DNA of 64,000 nt from Deroplatys truncata. Its lineage: Eukaryota; Arthropoda; Insecta; Mantodea; Mantidae. Below the pieces are notes generated by a model, which was not told the DNA's origin, ran no database searches, and saw only the letters and a program-made list of their open reading frames with translations. This document shows, in pieces, positions 46,370 to 56,419 of the stretch (positions within the stretch are counted from its first letter, which is position 1; the number at the start of each line of letters is the position of its first letter). A program made the translations under genes and the position numbers. The stretch is taken from positions 457,706,321-457,770,320 of the forward strand of contig CM060990.1 in NCBI GenBank assembly GCA_030765065.1. The letters are read 5' to 3'.

Positions 46370-46530
46370 GACTAGCAGTCGGCCATATTCAGACAAAAGG
46401 GTTACGTTCACCAGTAACGAACACAGAGATATGGTTACGATCTGTGCGGAGCCGTACCAAAGTGCATTTGAGCCTCGAAGGCTGTGTTCTGAACATTTTC
46501 AGACGCCGCATTTGTTTTCTGCGCAGGTTT
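46370..46530 (+). pseudogene. Possible third THAP-domain fragment
   Basis: One frame reads RDMVTICAEPYQSAFEPRRL and continues CSEHFQTPHLF. That matches the second half of a THAP finger (C-x2-H followed by F and a later F), with the expected spacing from a hydrophobic W-like position. The first cysteine pair cannot be placed with confidence, and a T run at 46529-46540 interrupts the sequence. It lies right after P2, so it may be the start of another P-type copy. Confidence 0.4.
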
Positions 46531-46997
46531 TTTTTTTTTTTACAGAAATAATATTAAGAAATGATGGGTCATTCCTGGTAGAACGTGGGCCTAAGAGGTC
46601 CTTACATCACTTCTTCCACCAAAGGCGGGCATGTTTTTGCGCATGCTTATTGTGAATAATGCACAAACAGAAGATCATTTAATTCTAACGCACCTTTAAG
46701 GGTACATAAATATAATAAAAATAAAATTTTGTTTAATCTTGTTAAGTTTGGTGGCATATAGTTTTACTGCTTGTAGATTAACTGTCATGGAACTAACTGA
46801 CTTAATAAGTGTGCTCAGGTTTGTGTCAAGCGGCAATCTTGAATTCTTGTTAATGAACAAGTTGCTTATGAAATATCCGATAACACCCTCCCATACACAC
46901 ACAGGTACTCTTACATTCAAACACTAGACTCGGCATACCGTGAAATGTTTTCGTTTAAAGATAACTTTTTGGAGCCTAGCCTGGAATTTTGTTTTCG

Positions 46998-47845
46998 AGT
47001 GGAGGAGAAAATGATTTAGTAACTACACCAGCCCCGATGGGAGTCGGGATCTAGAGTGTGGGACTCACCAATAGTCTGCATACCCACTAAAAACTCCTCC
47101 ACCAGAAGGAAAATGGAAGAAGGAAAAAGAGGAATACAGGAGTGATAATGCGGCTGTAAAGCTGTTGCACAAGCGTAGTCAAGGTAGGGATATATTGGCC
47201 GGCCACGAGTTCATAAGCCAGGTGAAATAAGGTGCCAGGACTCAAGCATGACCGAGGCCCTACTTGCGCCCTTGGGATTTAGGGTGAGACGGTATAGGAA
47301 GTGTTGTGTGGTTGGATGCTAAGATTGAGGTGTGGTTATCTGTGCTTCCAACGTCCTTCGATGGTGAGCAGTCGGAGCTTCCTGTGTGGGCCCCCATAGG
47401 GGCTCGTCGTGGTTTTCTGGAAGTATGTTGGACAGAACGTCATCCAACGTTGTCTGGAGGGCTGCTATCTCCTCCCTGATGAGCCTTCTGACGTTCAAGT
47501 AATGCTCGTGGAAGTAGGTTGGTAGTGTTAGCGCATCAGGAAGTTTTGGTATTAACTTTGCAGCGAAGAGTATGTTTTCGTGGTCCTCTTGAAGTTCGAT
47601 CAATACCTCCTCCACGATGGCCAGTTTAGTGGTGATGTTCAGTAGCTCCGACTGCATATCCTCCAGCTTCTGCAGGATTTCAGGCGAAGGTTCCGTTGTG
47701 ATATTGCTGCTTGCGACTGTTTCAGGCGTGTCTTCTACTCTAGGAGGCCCGTTCTGCTCGACGCGGTCATGCGGAATCAAACCCGGAACACCTTATATAG
47801 CAAGAGTTTCTCTACCGAATGAGACCAGTAACAGCAGTTAAAGTA
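46998..47845 (-). mobile_element. RT-less (gag-only) non-LTR retrotransposon, copy 2
   Basis: On the minus strand the 3' UTR (about 47140-46998) matches copy 1 block by block: GGTGGAGGAGTTTTTAGTGG, GAGTCCCACACTCT, ATCGGGGCTGG and CTAAATCATTTTCTCCTCC. Upstream is a frame of 153 codons. Possible target duplication: ATTTTGTTTTCGAG (about 46987-47000) and ATTAGTTTTCAAG (about 47846-47858), imperfect. Compared with copy 1 it is truncated at the 5' side. Confidence 0.72.
47319..47780 (-). CDS. ORF1-like C-terminal region of gag-only LINE, copy 2
   Basis: This 153-codon open frame starts MIPHDRVEQNGPPRVEDTPE. It then has a long predicted coiled coil (ILQKLEDMQSELLNITTKLA, VLIELQEDHENILFAAKLI, RRLIREEIAALQTTLDDVLS) and a polar tail. 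Copy 1 has the same order of Pro/Thr linker and helical region in front of the same 3' UTR. No zinc knuckle or RRM lies in this truncated copy, and no RT follows. That the frame is still open suggests moderate age or chance survival. It would be an oligomerisation segment of a gag-like protein; direct sequence similarity to copy 1 is weak. Confidence 0.5.
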   Translation of the reverse strand: MIPHDRVEQNGPPRVEDTPETVASSNITTEPSPEILQKLEDMQSELLNITTKLAIVEEVLIELQEDHENILFAAKLIPKLPDALTLPTYFHEHYLNVRRLIREEIAALQTTLDDVLSNILPENHDEPLWGPTQEAPTAHHRRTLEAQITTPQS

Positions 47846-47858
47846 TTAGTTTTCAAGC

Positions 47859-48257
47859 ATTGGTCTTTCATTTAGCGATCTCCTCTCTATCGGTATGGAG
47901 TTCCCTTCTGCAGTTCTGCATAGGCAAATCTTTTGGCATCCGCGCTATCCTGTATAAACTAACTTCAACTAAGGACGGCTTGTGTGGGCCACCTGGTACA
48001 AATTTTCTGTCTATAATATTAGTATAGATATTCTGCAACTTATTATATACGTATTTGAACTCAGCAGATTAAATGACTTTGAATAGATTATAACATACAA
48101 AGCGTTTAAAATTCTTCTTAACGGGAGTTGTTTTTCCTCTGTTTATCTTATGTACAGTTCTCCATTTTTATTAATTCGTTTGTTTCTTGTACAGATGACA
48201 TTTCTGCTTGTACTCACTCTTAATATACTGTACATCCCTTTAATGGCTTATAATATG
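47859..48257. other. AT-rich span without a recognisable gene
   Basis: Nothing recognisable between the LINE copy and the SINE-A. Confidence 0.5.
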
Positions 48258-48540
48258 CACTTTCGTCATGAACCATCAGTTCTAGCCTCTAGTTCCCTAG
48301 GTCGCGGGTTCAAACCCGGAGGAGAATGATGAATTTTTTCGGCCGTAAAAATCCTTATCAGAGCTTCCTTCGGAAGGGAAGTAAAGCCGGTTGTCCCGTG
48401 TTGTAGATTTACGGCACGTAAAAGAAACTTAAGCCTGATAAAGAGGCCTCTGAGCAAAATTCCCGGTCTTTCACGCCCAATATAGAATGGGACGCTAAGG
48501 ACCATAGCAGTTAAAGAGCGTCCATAAATAAAAAACTAGA
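48258..48540 (+). repeat. SINE-A, plus strand
   Basis: B-box GGTTCAAACCC at about 48307-48317, then the family body (CTTCCTTCGGAAGGGAAG, GTAGATTTACGGCACGTAAA, GATAAAGAGGCCTCTGAG, GCAGTTAAAGAGCGTCC) and an A-rich end. The A-box region is poorly preserved. Confidence 0.85.
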
Positions 48541-50205
48541 TTTAAAACCACCAGTTCTCTTCTTCTACACCGAAGCTGCTGCTGTTGTTGTCGTTGTAGT
48601 GCAGCTGCGGAAAAGCGCTTAGTCTTGAAACAGTTTTGGAATTCTTACCGCTTTTGGCACATTAAGAAATAGAAGAAATATTAAAATTTGTGTTTTATTC
48701 ACAAATCATTTAATTTCCGTAATGCAACAGTTACAATTAAGCAAATAAATAAACTAGGTTGGGGCAATTAGTTGGAATGATGCATTATGATTCTTTAAAT
48801 TAAATAATCCTTTCGTCCAGTACCAGTTGATTAAATTCGTTCTTTAGCTTAGAAAACGAATATAAACACCTTGCATTTATGAGTTTGTCCCTCCAGCTAG
48901 CAACAGAGGTGACGCTGGTATAATAGTATATCCTTGCTATTTATTCATAAAATATCTTAAATTGCGAGGTTATTAAATGGGAGTTCTTGATATAGGAATA
49001 AAATTCTATATTAATTTTTGTTTACAGAAAATATATCAAACCCTTCATGCCAAAAGCTGCCTTGAAATTTTGATGACAGAAGCGATTTGCCATAAAAAGA
49101 ATGCATTCAGGATTATAGCTGCTAGATTTCACTGTAAGGATAACAAATATAACATCTGTCATTTATTGATAGGGAAGCAACTGACTGAAATATATGGCAC
49201 TAGTAAGCGAGAGGGGAGTGATTCATGAAACAAGACTCTACACTTCAGCCAGAGATGCCCATCTGCGATTGTGTTACTCTGAATAGATAAATATATGTAA
49301 TTCAACATGATCATTACTAGAATAGTTTTTGCTAAAATGTATGTCCATTTTAAAGCACACCAAAATATAATTTGAAATTGTACAATATTTGTTTTTAGCA
49401 TAAAGAGCGTTTTCTTTTAAGCGAATTCTAAAAGAAAATTTCCGGTCATTATTGGGTGCATATGTTGTTTCATATTATCATAAATCCTTCTATGTTTTAA
49501 AAACATATATTAGATATTTTTTTCTATTTTCTACAAGCTAGAAGTGCAGGAATAAAGGTGTCAGATGTAAGATCTGCGTAAACGCAGGTCAGCATTAGCA
49601 TTTGCTTTTAAGTTCAGGAGTTTTGTGGAGAAACTCTGCAAGAAATAGCTTATATAAGCCACTACAAGGGTTCAGACACGTGTAGGAACGGCGTCCCCTG
49701 CCTACCTGAGAGTTACAAACAAGATTCCCCGGCCAAAGTTGTTTAAAATAGTTGCATCATTACTCTGCCTCTCCCACCTCACCGAGTTTTTAGTAGAGCT
49801 TATGAGCCGTGTAATGTTCAATACTGGGTGTATTCTTTCTTCACTCCCTTCTTTAGCCTGAATTTTCTGTTTCATTTTATTCCACTTCCTCTAGTCCTGT
49901 CGTTATTCTCTTATATATTTTATTGAAGTATAACTTAAACAGGATTAGTTTTACCCTTTCAGTGTGTTATTTTATTTGAAGGAGAATGTTACTTAAAACT
50001 CAAACTCCTTTATTTATTTTACATAAGAAATGCTACTTCTGGAGTAGGATAAAACTACTATCGCGAATAGAGCATGTACCACCAATCGCCGTCCAGTTCT
50101 TCCATATGTAACCGAACTCACATCTCCAGTGATTGGCGGGCTTTCTGGTATAACCACTTTTAAATATTTACTGTCGAATGTATGCAACATGCCAACATAA
50201 AATTA
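48541..50205. other. AT-rich span without a recognisable gene
   Basis: No conserved frame, terminal repeat or tandem structure was seen. Confidence 0.5.
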
Positions 50206-51514
50206 CGAGGGCGGATCGAAAAGTAACACACAATATTTTTTTTTCTGCCTTGGTATTGTAGCTGGAATGTTGCAACTTCACACATATATAGTTTGAAGTT
50301 TTCACTACAGAGGGTATTTTTTGTTTCATGTGTAGCTTTAGCAAGAGAAGCGTGAACTACGCAACAAATATGCCGCGCATGTTACTGTCGTCTACGTGTG
50401 AAGAGCAGGAGGTGTGATTCGATATTTGTGGGCCAAAGGGCATAAACCGAGTGATATTCACAGGGACATGCGTGGCGTGTATGGGGATGATTGTATGGAC
50501 CGTAGCAATGTCTCCAGGTGGTGTGCATTCTTCCTAGAGGGCCGTGTGAACCTTGGTGATTCGCCACGCTCCGGGAGGCCGGTAACAGCTGCAACTCCAA
50601 AGAATGTCAGAGGCATTGAGACGGCAATTTTGAACGAACTGCGAACCTTATTGTTACAGTTCAACATTTCCTATAGTGCAGTGTACGATATTGTTCATGA
50701 AACGCTGAAATTTCGTCAAGTTAGTGCTCGCTGAATGCCTAAGAACCTGACGACAACCACAAGGGCCAGCAAATGATGACGAGCTTGGATCACCTAATGC
50801 GGTACACTGCAGAAGGGCATGACTTTCTGAAATGAATCGTCACTGTTGATGAGTCGTTGGCATAACACTACACGCCCGAAAGCAAGCAGGCAAGTATGGA
50901 GTGGAAACATGCTGGTTCCCCAGTGAAGAAAAAATTCAAACTGACTCAATCTGCTAGGAAAGTGCTTGTAACGGTGTTCTGGAATATGCATGGTGTTGTA
51001 TTGGTGGACTTTGCTGAACACGAGACCACTGTGAATGCTGCAGCCTACATGAAAACTTTGGTGAAGTTGCGTCGTGTTCTTCGTGACAAATGCCACAACA
51101 TAAATGCTGACGATGTCAAAATTCTTCATGACAATGCTCGCCCCATGTTGCTGCTGCTGTTCGCCAGAAAATCACCAAATTTGGTTGGAAGGTGCTCCAG
51201 CATCCACCATACAATTCGGACATTGCACCGTCGGACTTTCATCTGTTTGGTCCCATGAAGAAATTCCTGGCCGGCCAACGCTTTGCGGAAGTGAAATCAG
51301 CAGTCCGCAGATGGCTATACTCCAAGGAAACGGACTTCTATGAACAGGGCATATTGAAACTCGTATCACGATTAGAGGAATGTGTTGAGAAACTTGATGA
51401 CTATGTCGAAAAGTAGGTAAAAGGTATAAGTTCACTTGTGATGTTTTAGTTGTTGTCTTAACTAGAAAATTTTTGTAAAAAAAATATTGTGCGTTACTTT
51501 TCGATCCGCCCAAG
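50206..51514 (+). mobile_element. Mariner element
   Basis: The terminal repeats are CGAGGGCGGATCGAAAAGTA on the left and, on the minus strand, CTTGGGCGGATCGAAAAGTA on the right, both continuing AC(A/G)CACAATA. TA flanks both ends (50204-50205, 51515-51516). The length of 1309 bp is typical for a mariner. Confidence 0.95.
50370..51416 (+). pseudogene. Mariner transposase (frameshifted)
   Basis: The N-terminal region reads RYLWAKGHKPSDIHRDMRGV, then DRSNVSRWCAFFLEGR and GDSPRSGRPVTAATPKN, a clear mariner helix-turn-helix and hinge. It continues FNISYSAVYDIVHETLKFRQ. The first catalytic block is VDESLA. A second frame gives MEWKHAGSPVKKKFK, VFWNMHGVVLVDF and the second acidic residue in ILHDNARP. 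A third frame gives PYNSDIAPSDFHLFGPMKKF with the last catalytic D and ends LDDYVEK. All three frames are used, so there are at least two frameshifts plus stops. This copy is of a different subfamily from the mariner at 30522, since the ends and the protein both differ. Confidence 0.92.
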
Positions 51515-51662
51515 TATATAAAACCTGTAAGAAAAAGATGGAGAGTTTTGTGTTTGGAATGCTTCAGCGAGATTTTATGTTTAGGTTACCACACTTAAAT
51601 ACGTATAAAATCCCTGCGTCATTTTTACCTGCAGATATGGGATAGAGACAACATCCCTTCCT

Positions 51663-51965
51663 GTCGTCCTCAGTTGTGTAGTGGTTACCATGCTAACCCC
51701 TAGCTCCAGAGGTCGAAACCCGGCGGAGGATGTTTGTTCCCTTTTTTTTCTAGCGTAAAAATCCTTAGCATGGCTTCTTCGGAAGGGAAGTAGAGCCGGT
51801 GGTCCCGTGTCGTAGATTTACGCCACGAAAAGAACCTCAAGCCTGATAAAGATGCCTCTGAGAAAAATTACCGGTATTTCACGGCCAACATAGAATGGGA
51901 TACTAAGGACCACAGCAGTTAAAGAGCAGCCTTAAATTAAACTCAATTTAATTTTTTTATCATGT
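51663..51965 (+). repeat. SINE-A, plus strand, best-preserved head
   Basis: The tRNA-like head reads CAGTTGTGTAGTGGTTACCA (A-box region), then GAGGTCGAAACCCGG (B box). The body has CTTCGGAAGGGAAGTAGAGC and TCGTAGATTTACGCCACGAA. The tail is TTAAACTCAATTTAATTTTT. Confidence 0.88.
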
Positions 51966-52013
51966 TTTCCTAAACTTGAATTTTTTTAACTAAACTTCCG
52001 TACCGTATTACAA

Positions 52014-52020
52014 CTCTCTC

Positions 52021-52054
<34 letters not shown>
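52014..52054 (+). repeat. (TC)n microsatellite
   Basis: A CT dinucleotide run with one C interruption. Confidence 0.95.
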
Positions 52055-53494
52055 CGATGACTGTAGCCGAAATAGCTCTGCTAATAATAGATTTTTACGA
52101 ATAATAATTGATACTGACGTATACAAAATTTATAAAATGTGTGTTTCTGTTGATTTTCTTAACTTTTCATGTAAGAATAGCTGAACCAATTATTATAAAA
52201 CTAGGTATACCAGGTGAGTCAGCTGTCTCTACCGATTTTGGAAGATAGGCCACCCTTCATGCTGCAAATGCGCTTTATGTCTATTTTCTTCTCTTACAAA
52301 CTTACTAACTGACGGTTTTAGTAGACGAAGACTCAACATTCAGCGGAAAAGTGGATTAAGGAACGCAAGGTACTCCGCATAAAAGTGGAGTTTTAGAACA
52401 TACGTCTCTATTGCTAGCAACAGATTCTGGGGTTCCAGCAGATTTTACAAACTTTAACATTACAGTGTGCATAATTACTTAACTGATTAACCCCACTGAC
52501 AAAATAGACCAATCATATGTGTTGAGTATCAAAACCATTAAAACAAAATGGCGGAACTTTGTAAATAGACACAGGATAGCCTACGATAAATTAGACACGT
52601 CTATATCCAAAGTGGACGCTGCACAGTCAAGACACCAAGATTATTAAATAAGGATTTATTTCAATTTTGGCATAAACTACGGCGCGTACTTCTTAAATAA
52701 TGTACATAATAGCTTATGCAAGTTAAATAATCACGGTAGACGTCCAACAAAGAATTAAAAAAACTCTAAAATGGTTATAACATACAAGTAAAGTAACGAG
52801 GTGGTACGCTCGCTTCCATTTATACAGCCCTCGCAGCTTTGGGAGGCACTCTACTGGCCTCCACAGGTGAAGATGTATAGTATGTATGTATATGTGTTTA
52901 TCTTTTCGAACATGCAGTGGCGTCCTGGTTTACGTGCACAGTTCTATATTATTCATACATGAATATATAACTATGAGTAATAGCTTTACCCTTAGTCACT
53001 TGTAAAAATGTATTTTGCGCAATCTCTCCACGAAAAAATACTTTTAACGGCAACATAATGTAAAACTGAAATACATTATATACACGTTTTATTCTCAAAG
53101 AGGACACATTTACTAGACATTATTGGAATCATTTTTCCAATCAAAATATACAACTAAATAAACCACTGTTGTGCGCAGTTTCCCCATAAAAAGTATTTTT
53201 ATTGGCAACATAATGTAAAACTGAAGTAAACCATATTTTTTACCCTCACAGAGGACACATTTACTAGACATTGTTTTAATAATCTGTCCAATATACATTC
53301 TTATCCAATACATTATTTAGCCGCCTAGGCATCTAAACGCTTAGATGCTGGAAGAACTCTGGCTCTAAACGCAAATGTTTCCATATTTTATGACATTGTT
53401 CCCAGAGGGGACGAGTAATACAGTGTCTAGGTGGCTAAATAAGGTATTGGACAAGAATGAAGATTGGACGGATTGTTAAAAGATTCTAGTAAAT

Positions 53495-53599
53495 GAGTGA
53501 GTGAGTGAGTGAGTGAGTGAGTGAGTGAGTGAGTGAGTGAGTGAGTGAGTGAGTGAGTGGGGTTTAAGGGCTCGTCGACAACTAGGTCATTAGGGCCCG
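53495..53599 (-). mobile_element. Short retroposon with (GAGT)n tail and 10 bp target duplication
   Basis: The insertion is flanked by an exact TCTAGTAAAT duplication (53485-53494 and 53600-53609). It consists of about 65 bp of (GAGT)n and about 40 bp of unique sequence (GGGGTTTAAGGGCTCGTCGA, then CAACTAGGTCATTAGGGCCC). Read on the minus strand the unique part precedes an (ACTC)n tail, as in a 5'-truncated SINE whose 3' tail is a microsatellite. The unique part resembles a repeat I recall from orthopteran genomes (CCCGTCGAC...GAGGTCATTAGAG); this is unverified. Confidence 0.8.
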
Positions 53600-53730
53600 T
53601 CTAGTAAATTTATCCTATTTGAGGGTAAAAAGTATAATGTGTTTCAGTTTTACATTATGTTGCTATTAAAAACACTTTTTCGTGGATAAATTGTGCAAAA
53701 CAGGGTTTTATTTAGTTATATTCATGTATG

Positions 53731-53732
<2 letters not shown>

Positions 53733-53771
<39 letters not shown>
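53733..53771 (+). repeat. (TA)n microsatellite
   Basis: About 18 TA units inside the right arm of the palindrome. Confidence 0.95.
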
Positions 53772-53774
<3 letters not shown>

Positions 53775-54357
53775 AACATGTGATGACGAGTAAACCTATT
53801 GCTCAAAGTTATATATTCATATGTGAATAATCTAGAACTGTGCACGTAAAACAGGACGCCACTGTATGCGCAAAAAAGTGATCAGATTCACGCACTTCCT
53901 CCTTGCTATACGTACTCACCTGTGAAGGTCAGTAGAATGCCTTCCAAAGTTGCGGGACCATAAATGGAAGCGAGTGTACCTGCGCGGTGTCTGACAGGTA
54001 AGAGGTTTAACCGCTAAGGATCTCTCAGCCAAACGTCCAAGTTGGCGAGTGGAGGTATACTGGTAAGCGTTAGCCGCCAGTAACAGGTTTCGACTCTTTG
54101 CGTTGTTCATTCCCCCCCCTTCTCATTAACGCTTTGAAATCTATTACATAATAATGTAATTTTAGAATCCCCGATTGTTGATTATATTTTGTAATGGAAT
54201 TGGCATAACAACCTATACACAAACTATGATTGTATACCCTTTATTCCATTTGACCGGTATTACACCGCAAAGTGATGTTTTGAGTGTTGACTGCCTTCAC
54301 TCCTCATGCGTATGCAGTTGTGACAGCATACAGTCACATTTGTGCCAGTCCTTTGTT

Positions 54358-55398
54358 ATGTATTCGACAGACGAGTACGTTGATATGCTCCTTATCTACC
54401 GAGAGGTGAGAGCGAATGCACAAGTTCAGCATTTACACCAGGAGAGGCATTCAAATAGACGGCAACCAAAAACTTTCCAGAATGTTGAAAGACGCCTGCG
54501 TACAGCATCGTCACTTGCAAGGATGCCTCCTGTGAGAGACGCATCAGTGACATCCGATGTGAATGTCATACGAAAGTTCGATGTTTTGAGTGTCATACGA
54601 AATAATCCGCATATTAAAACACGGTCAATTACACAACAGTAAATATTAGCCAGTCCTCTGTGGCGCGAGCCAATAAGTTTCATCCATATTATTTGCACCT
54701 ACACCAAGCACTCCACCTGAGAGATTTCGAAGCTCTGGTGCACTCCCGTGAATGGATGGATGTTGGGACGTGTGGTAAATGATATGGGGTTCGTCTCCAG
54801 AATCCTGTTTTCCGATGAATCAATATTCCACAACATCAGGACCATAAGTCGCCACATTATGCATTATTATTGGAGTGTTGACAATCCTCACTGGGTAAGC
54901 GAGTCAGCTTTTCAAGAGTAGTGGAGAATGAATGTTTGGTGCGGAATCTTCGGTGACCATCTTTTGGGGCCAGTTTTCCAGCCATCTAACAGGAACACGC
55001 TACCTGAACTTTTCCGTAATAAGCTCCCCTTACTACTAGAAAATGTACCACTGCAAGGGCGATTAACGATGTGGTTTCAATACGATGGTCTCCACTGCAT
55101 ATCGATGATGGCCTGCAATCATCTAAATGCGGCAGATCTTGATCATTGGGTACGAAGACAAGGGCCAGTCTCCTGGCCAGCCAGATCAACTGATCTAACG
55201 CCTCTGGACTTATACCTCTAGGGTTATTTAAAGCAACAAGTCTTTGCAGAAGATCCAGAGAGCCTTCGCCAAAGTATTACGGTGACCTGTAGATGCATCA
55301 CACCCGCCATGTTACACCGAATCAGAATTTCCATACAACAGCGTGTCCAGATGTGCATTAACCAGCAAGGACGTCAGTTTGAGCACTTACTTCGTTAA
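54358..55398 (+). pseudogene. Mariner-superfamily transposase with DUF4817-type N-terminus (broken)
   Basis: From ATG 54358 the frame reads STDEYVDMLLIYREVRANAQ, HQERHSNRRQPKTFQNVERR, then VIRNNPHIKTRSITQQ. That is the helix-turn-helix of the family also seen at 3824-3621. After a decayed middle, MNVWCGIFGDHLLGPVFQPS, FQYDGLHCIS and QGPVSWPARSTDLTPLDLYL follow, with the later acidic positions recognisable. After one in-frame TAG the frame runs on to a TAA at 55396-55398 (FAEDPESLRQSITVT ... RQFEHLLR). The start, end and most blocks share one frame of 347 codons, with shifts and stops in the middle. I could not identify the terminal repeats. Confidence 0.82.
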
Positions 55399-55898
55399 AA
55401 GGGGCGTTGTCGAAAATTGGTAATCAGCAATGATTTCAAACAAGTAGAGCTTTGTTACAAAAGGGTCCTTTCAGGCCACCATAACACACCAACAGGAGGT
55501 GATATTTATTACAAAGTACGTTTCTGTGCACTATATGAAAGAACTCTACTATTACAACTTCCATACTAACGTGATGTGTAATTTGCTTGTTGTCTGAGAT
55601 CAAATGTGAAGAATCATTATTCCATCAGCATCAAATGTACATACCTATGTTGCGTTTAAGCACTCGTCTAACTGTAGTTGACTAAAATGAAACACTAAAT
55701 AATAACTATTAAATGAAAATAAAGCATAATTGCAAATTAAAACGCCATTAGCAATGTGATACATAAGATTAGTTTACACCAAAATTATTTATGAATATTA
55801 TAACACATTAAAAGTAAGTTCATGCAAGTGATTGAACCACCTTTTCTGCAAATAGGTGTTTTATGACTATACACTTCTTTCAGCTGTGCTATCTAGAT
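55399..55898. other. AT-rich span without a recognisable gene
   Basis: It probably includes the right flank of the preceding transposon. The last eight bases (55891-55898, ATCTAGAT) are the target duplication of the following hAT element. Confidence 0.55.
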
Positions 55899-56339
55899 CA
55901 GCCCTGTCCAACCCGGCGCCCTTGATGTATTTTCCTGGCGCCCTTCATAAGCAAATTTTTATTCCGACGATTTCTAATATTAAATCAAACTTCAGAACAA
56001 AACTATTTCCTTCCGAACTCCTTCCCAATACACACCCATGAAGCTTGTTTTTGTACACTCAAAGCTGTACTCATTATTTCGCTGAACAAATAGAAGACCT
56101 CAATCGTTGGGAACTGGAGACAGTTAAGTCTCCAAAGTCCAACAAAGCTTTGCTGCAAACAATAAGTTAGCTCTTTTGAACCTTGTTGTTTGTGCCGATA
56201 GCGAGCTTCGCCAGTTTTTGAACCAAATATTCAGTATAACTTGAGAGCTTGTGAGTATAGGTTCAGTTACGCGTCTTGTGTTGTGATCGATTATTCTTAA
56301 TGCAATATAGCTAAAAAAACAAAGAACTTATAGTTTTAG

Positions 56340-56411
56340 CAGTGACTGGGAGGAGCAGTATTGTTTTGTCGAATTCAGAGGAAAACCCGTGCGGTTATTG
56401 TGTAACAATAG
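56340..56411 (+). pseudogene. hAT element 1: N-terminal zinc-finger fragment of the transposase
   Basis: One frame reads SDWEEQYCFVEFRGKPVRLL followed by CNN. It corresponds to the start of the transposases related to GTF2IRD2/SCAND3-type proteins (W-x3-Y-F-F-x-E, then C-x-L-C). The rest of this finger and the protein resume after the inner element at 59438. The host sequence is broken exactly at the target duplication of hAT element 2. Confidence 0.65.
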
Positions 56412-56419
56412 TTGTCTGT

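Larger units (their letters stand above)
52803..53980. repeat. Foldback palindrome, arms of about 0.5 kb
   Basis: The outer ends GGTACGCTCGCTTCCATTTA and (right, inverted) GGTACACTCGCTTCCATTTA start arms that match inwards through GGCCTCCACAGGTGA/GACCTTCACAGGTGA, TGGCGTCCTG, CAACATAATGTAAAACTGAA and TTATCCAATACATTATTTAG. They meet at a loop of about 85 bp (about 53336-53420). The left arm also carries a direct duplication of about 160 bp (CGAAAAAATACTTTTA / CCATAAAAAGTATTTTTA onward). The right arm is split by a retroposon and a TA microsatellite. No coding capacity was found. No target duplication was identified at the ends. Confidence 0.85.
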
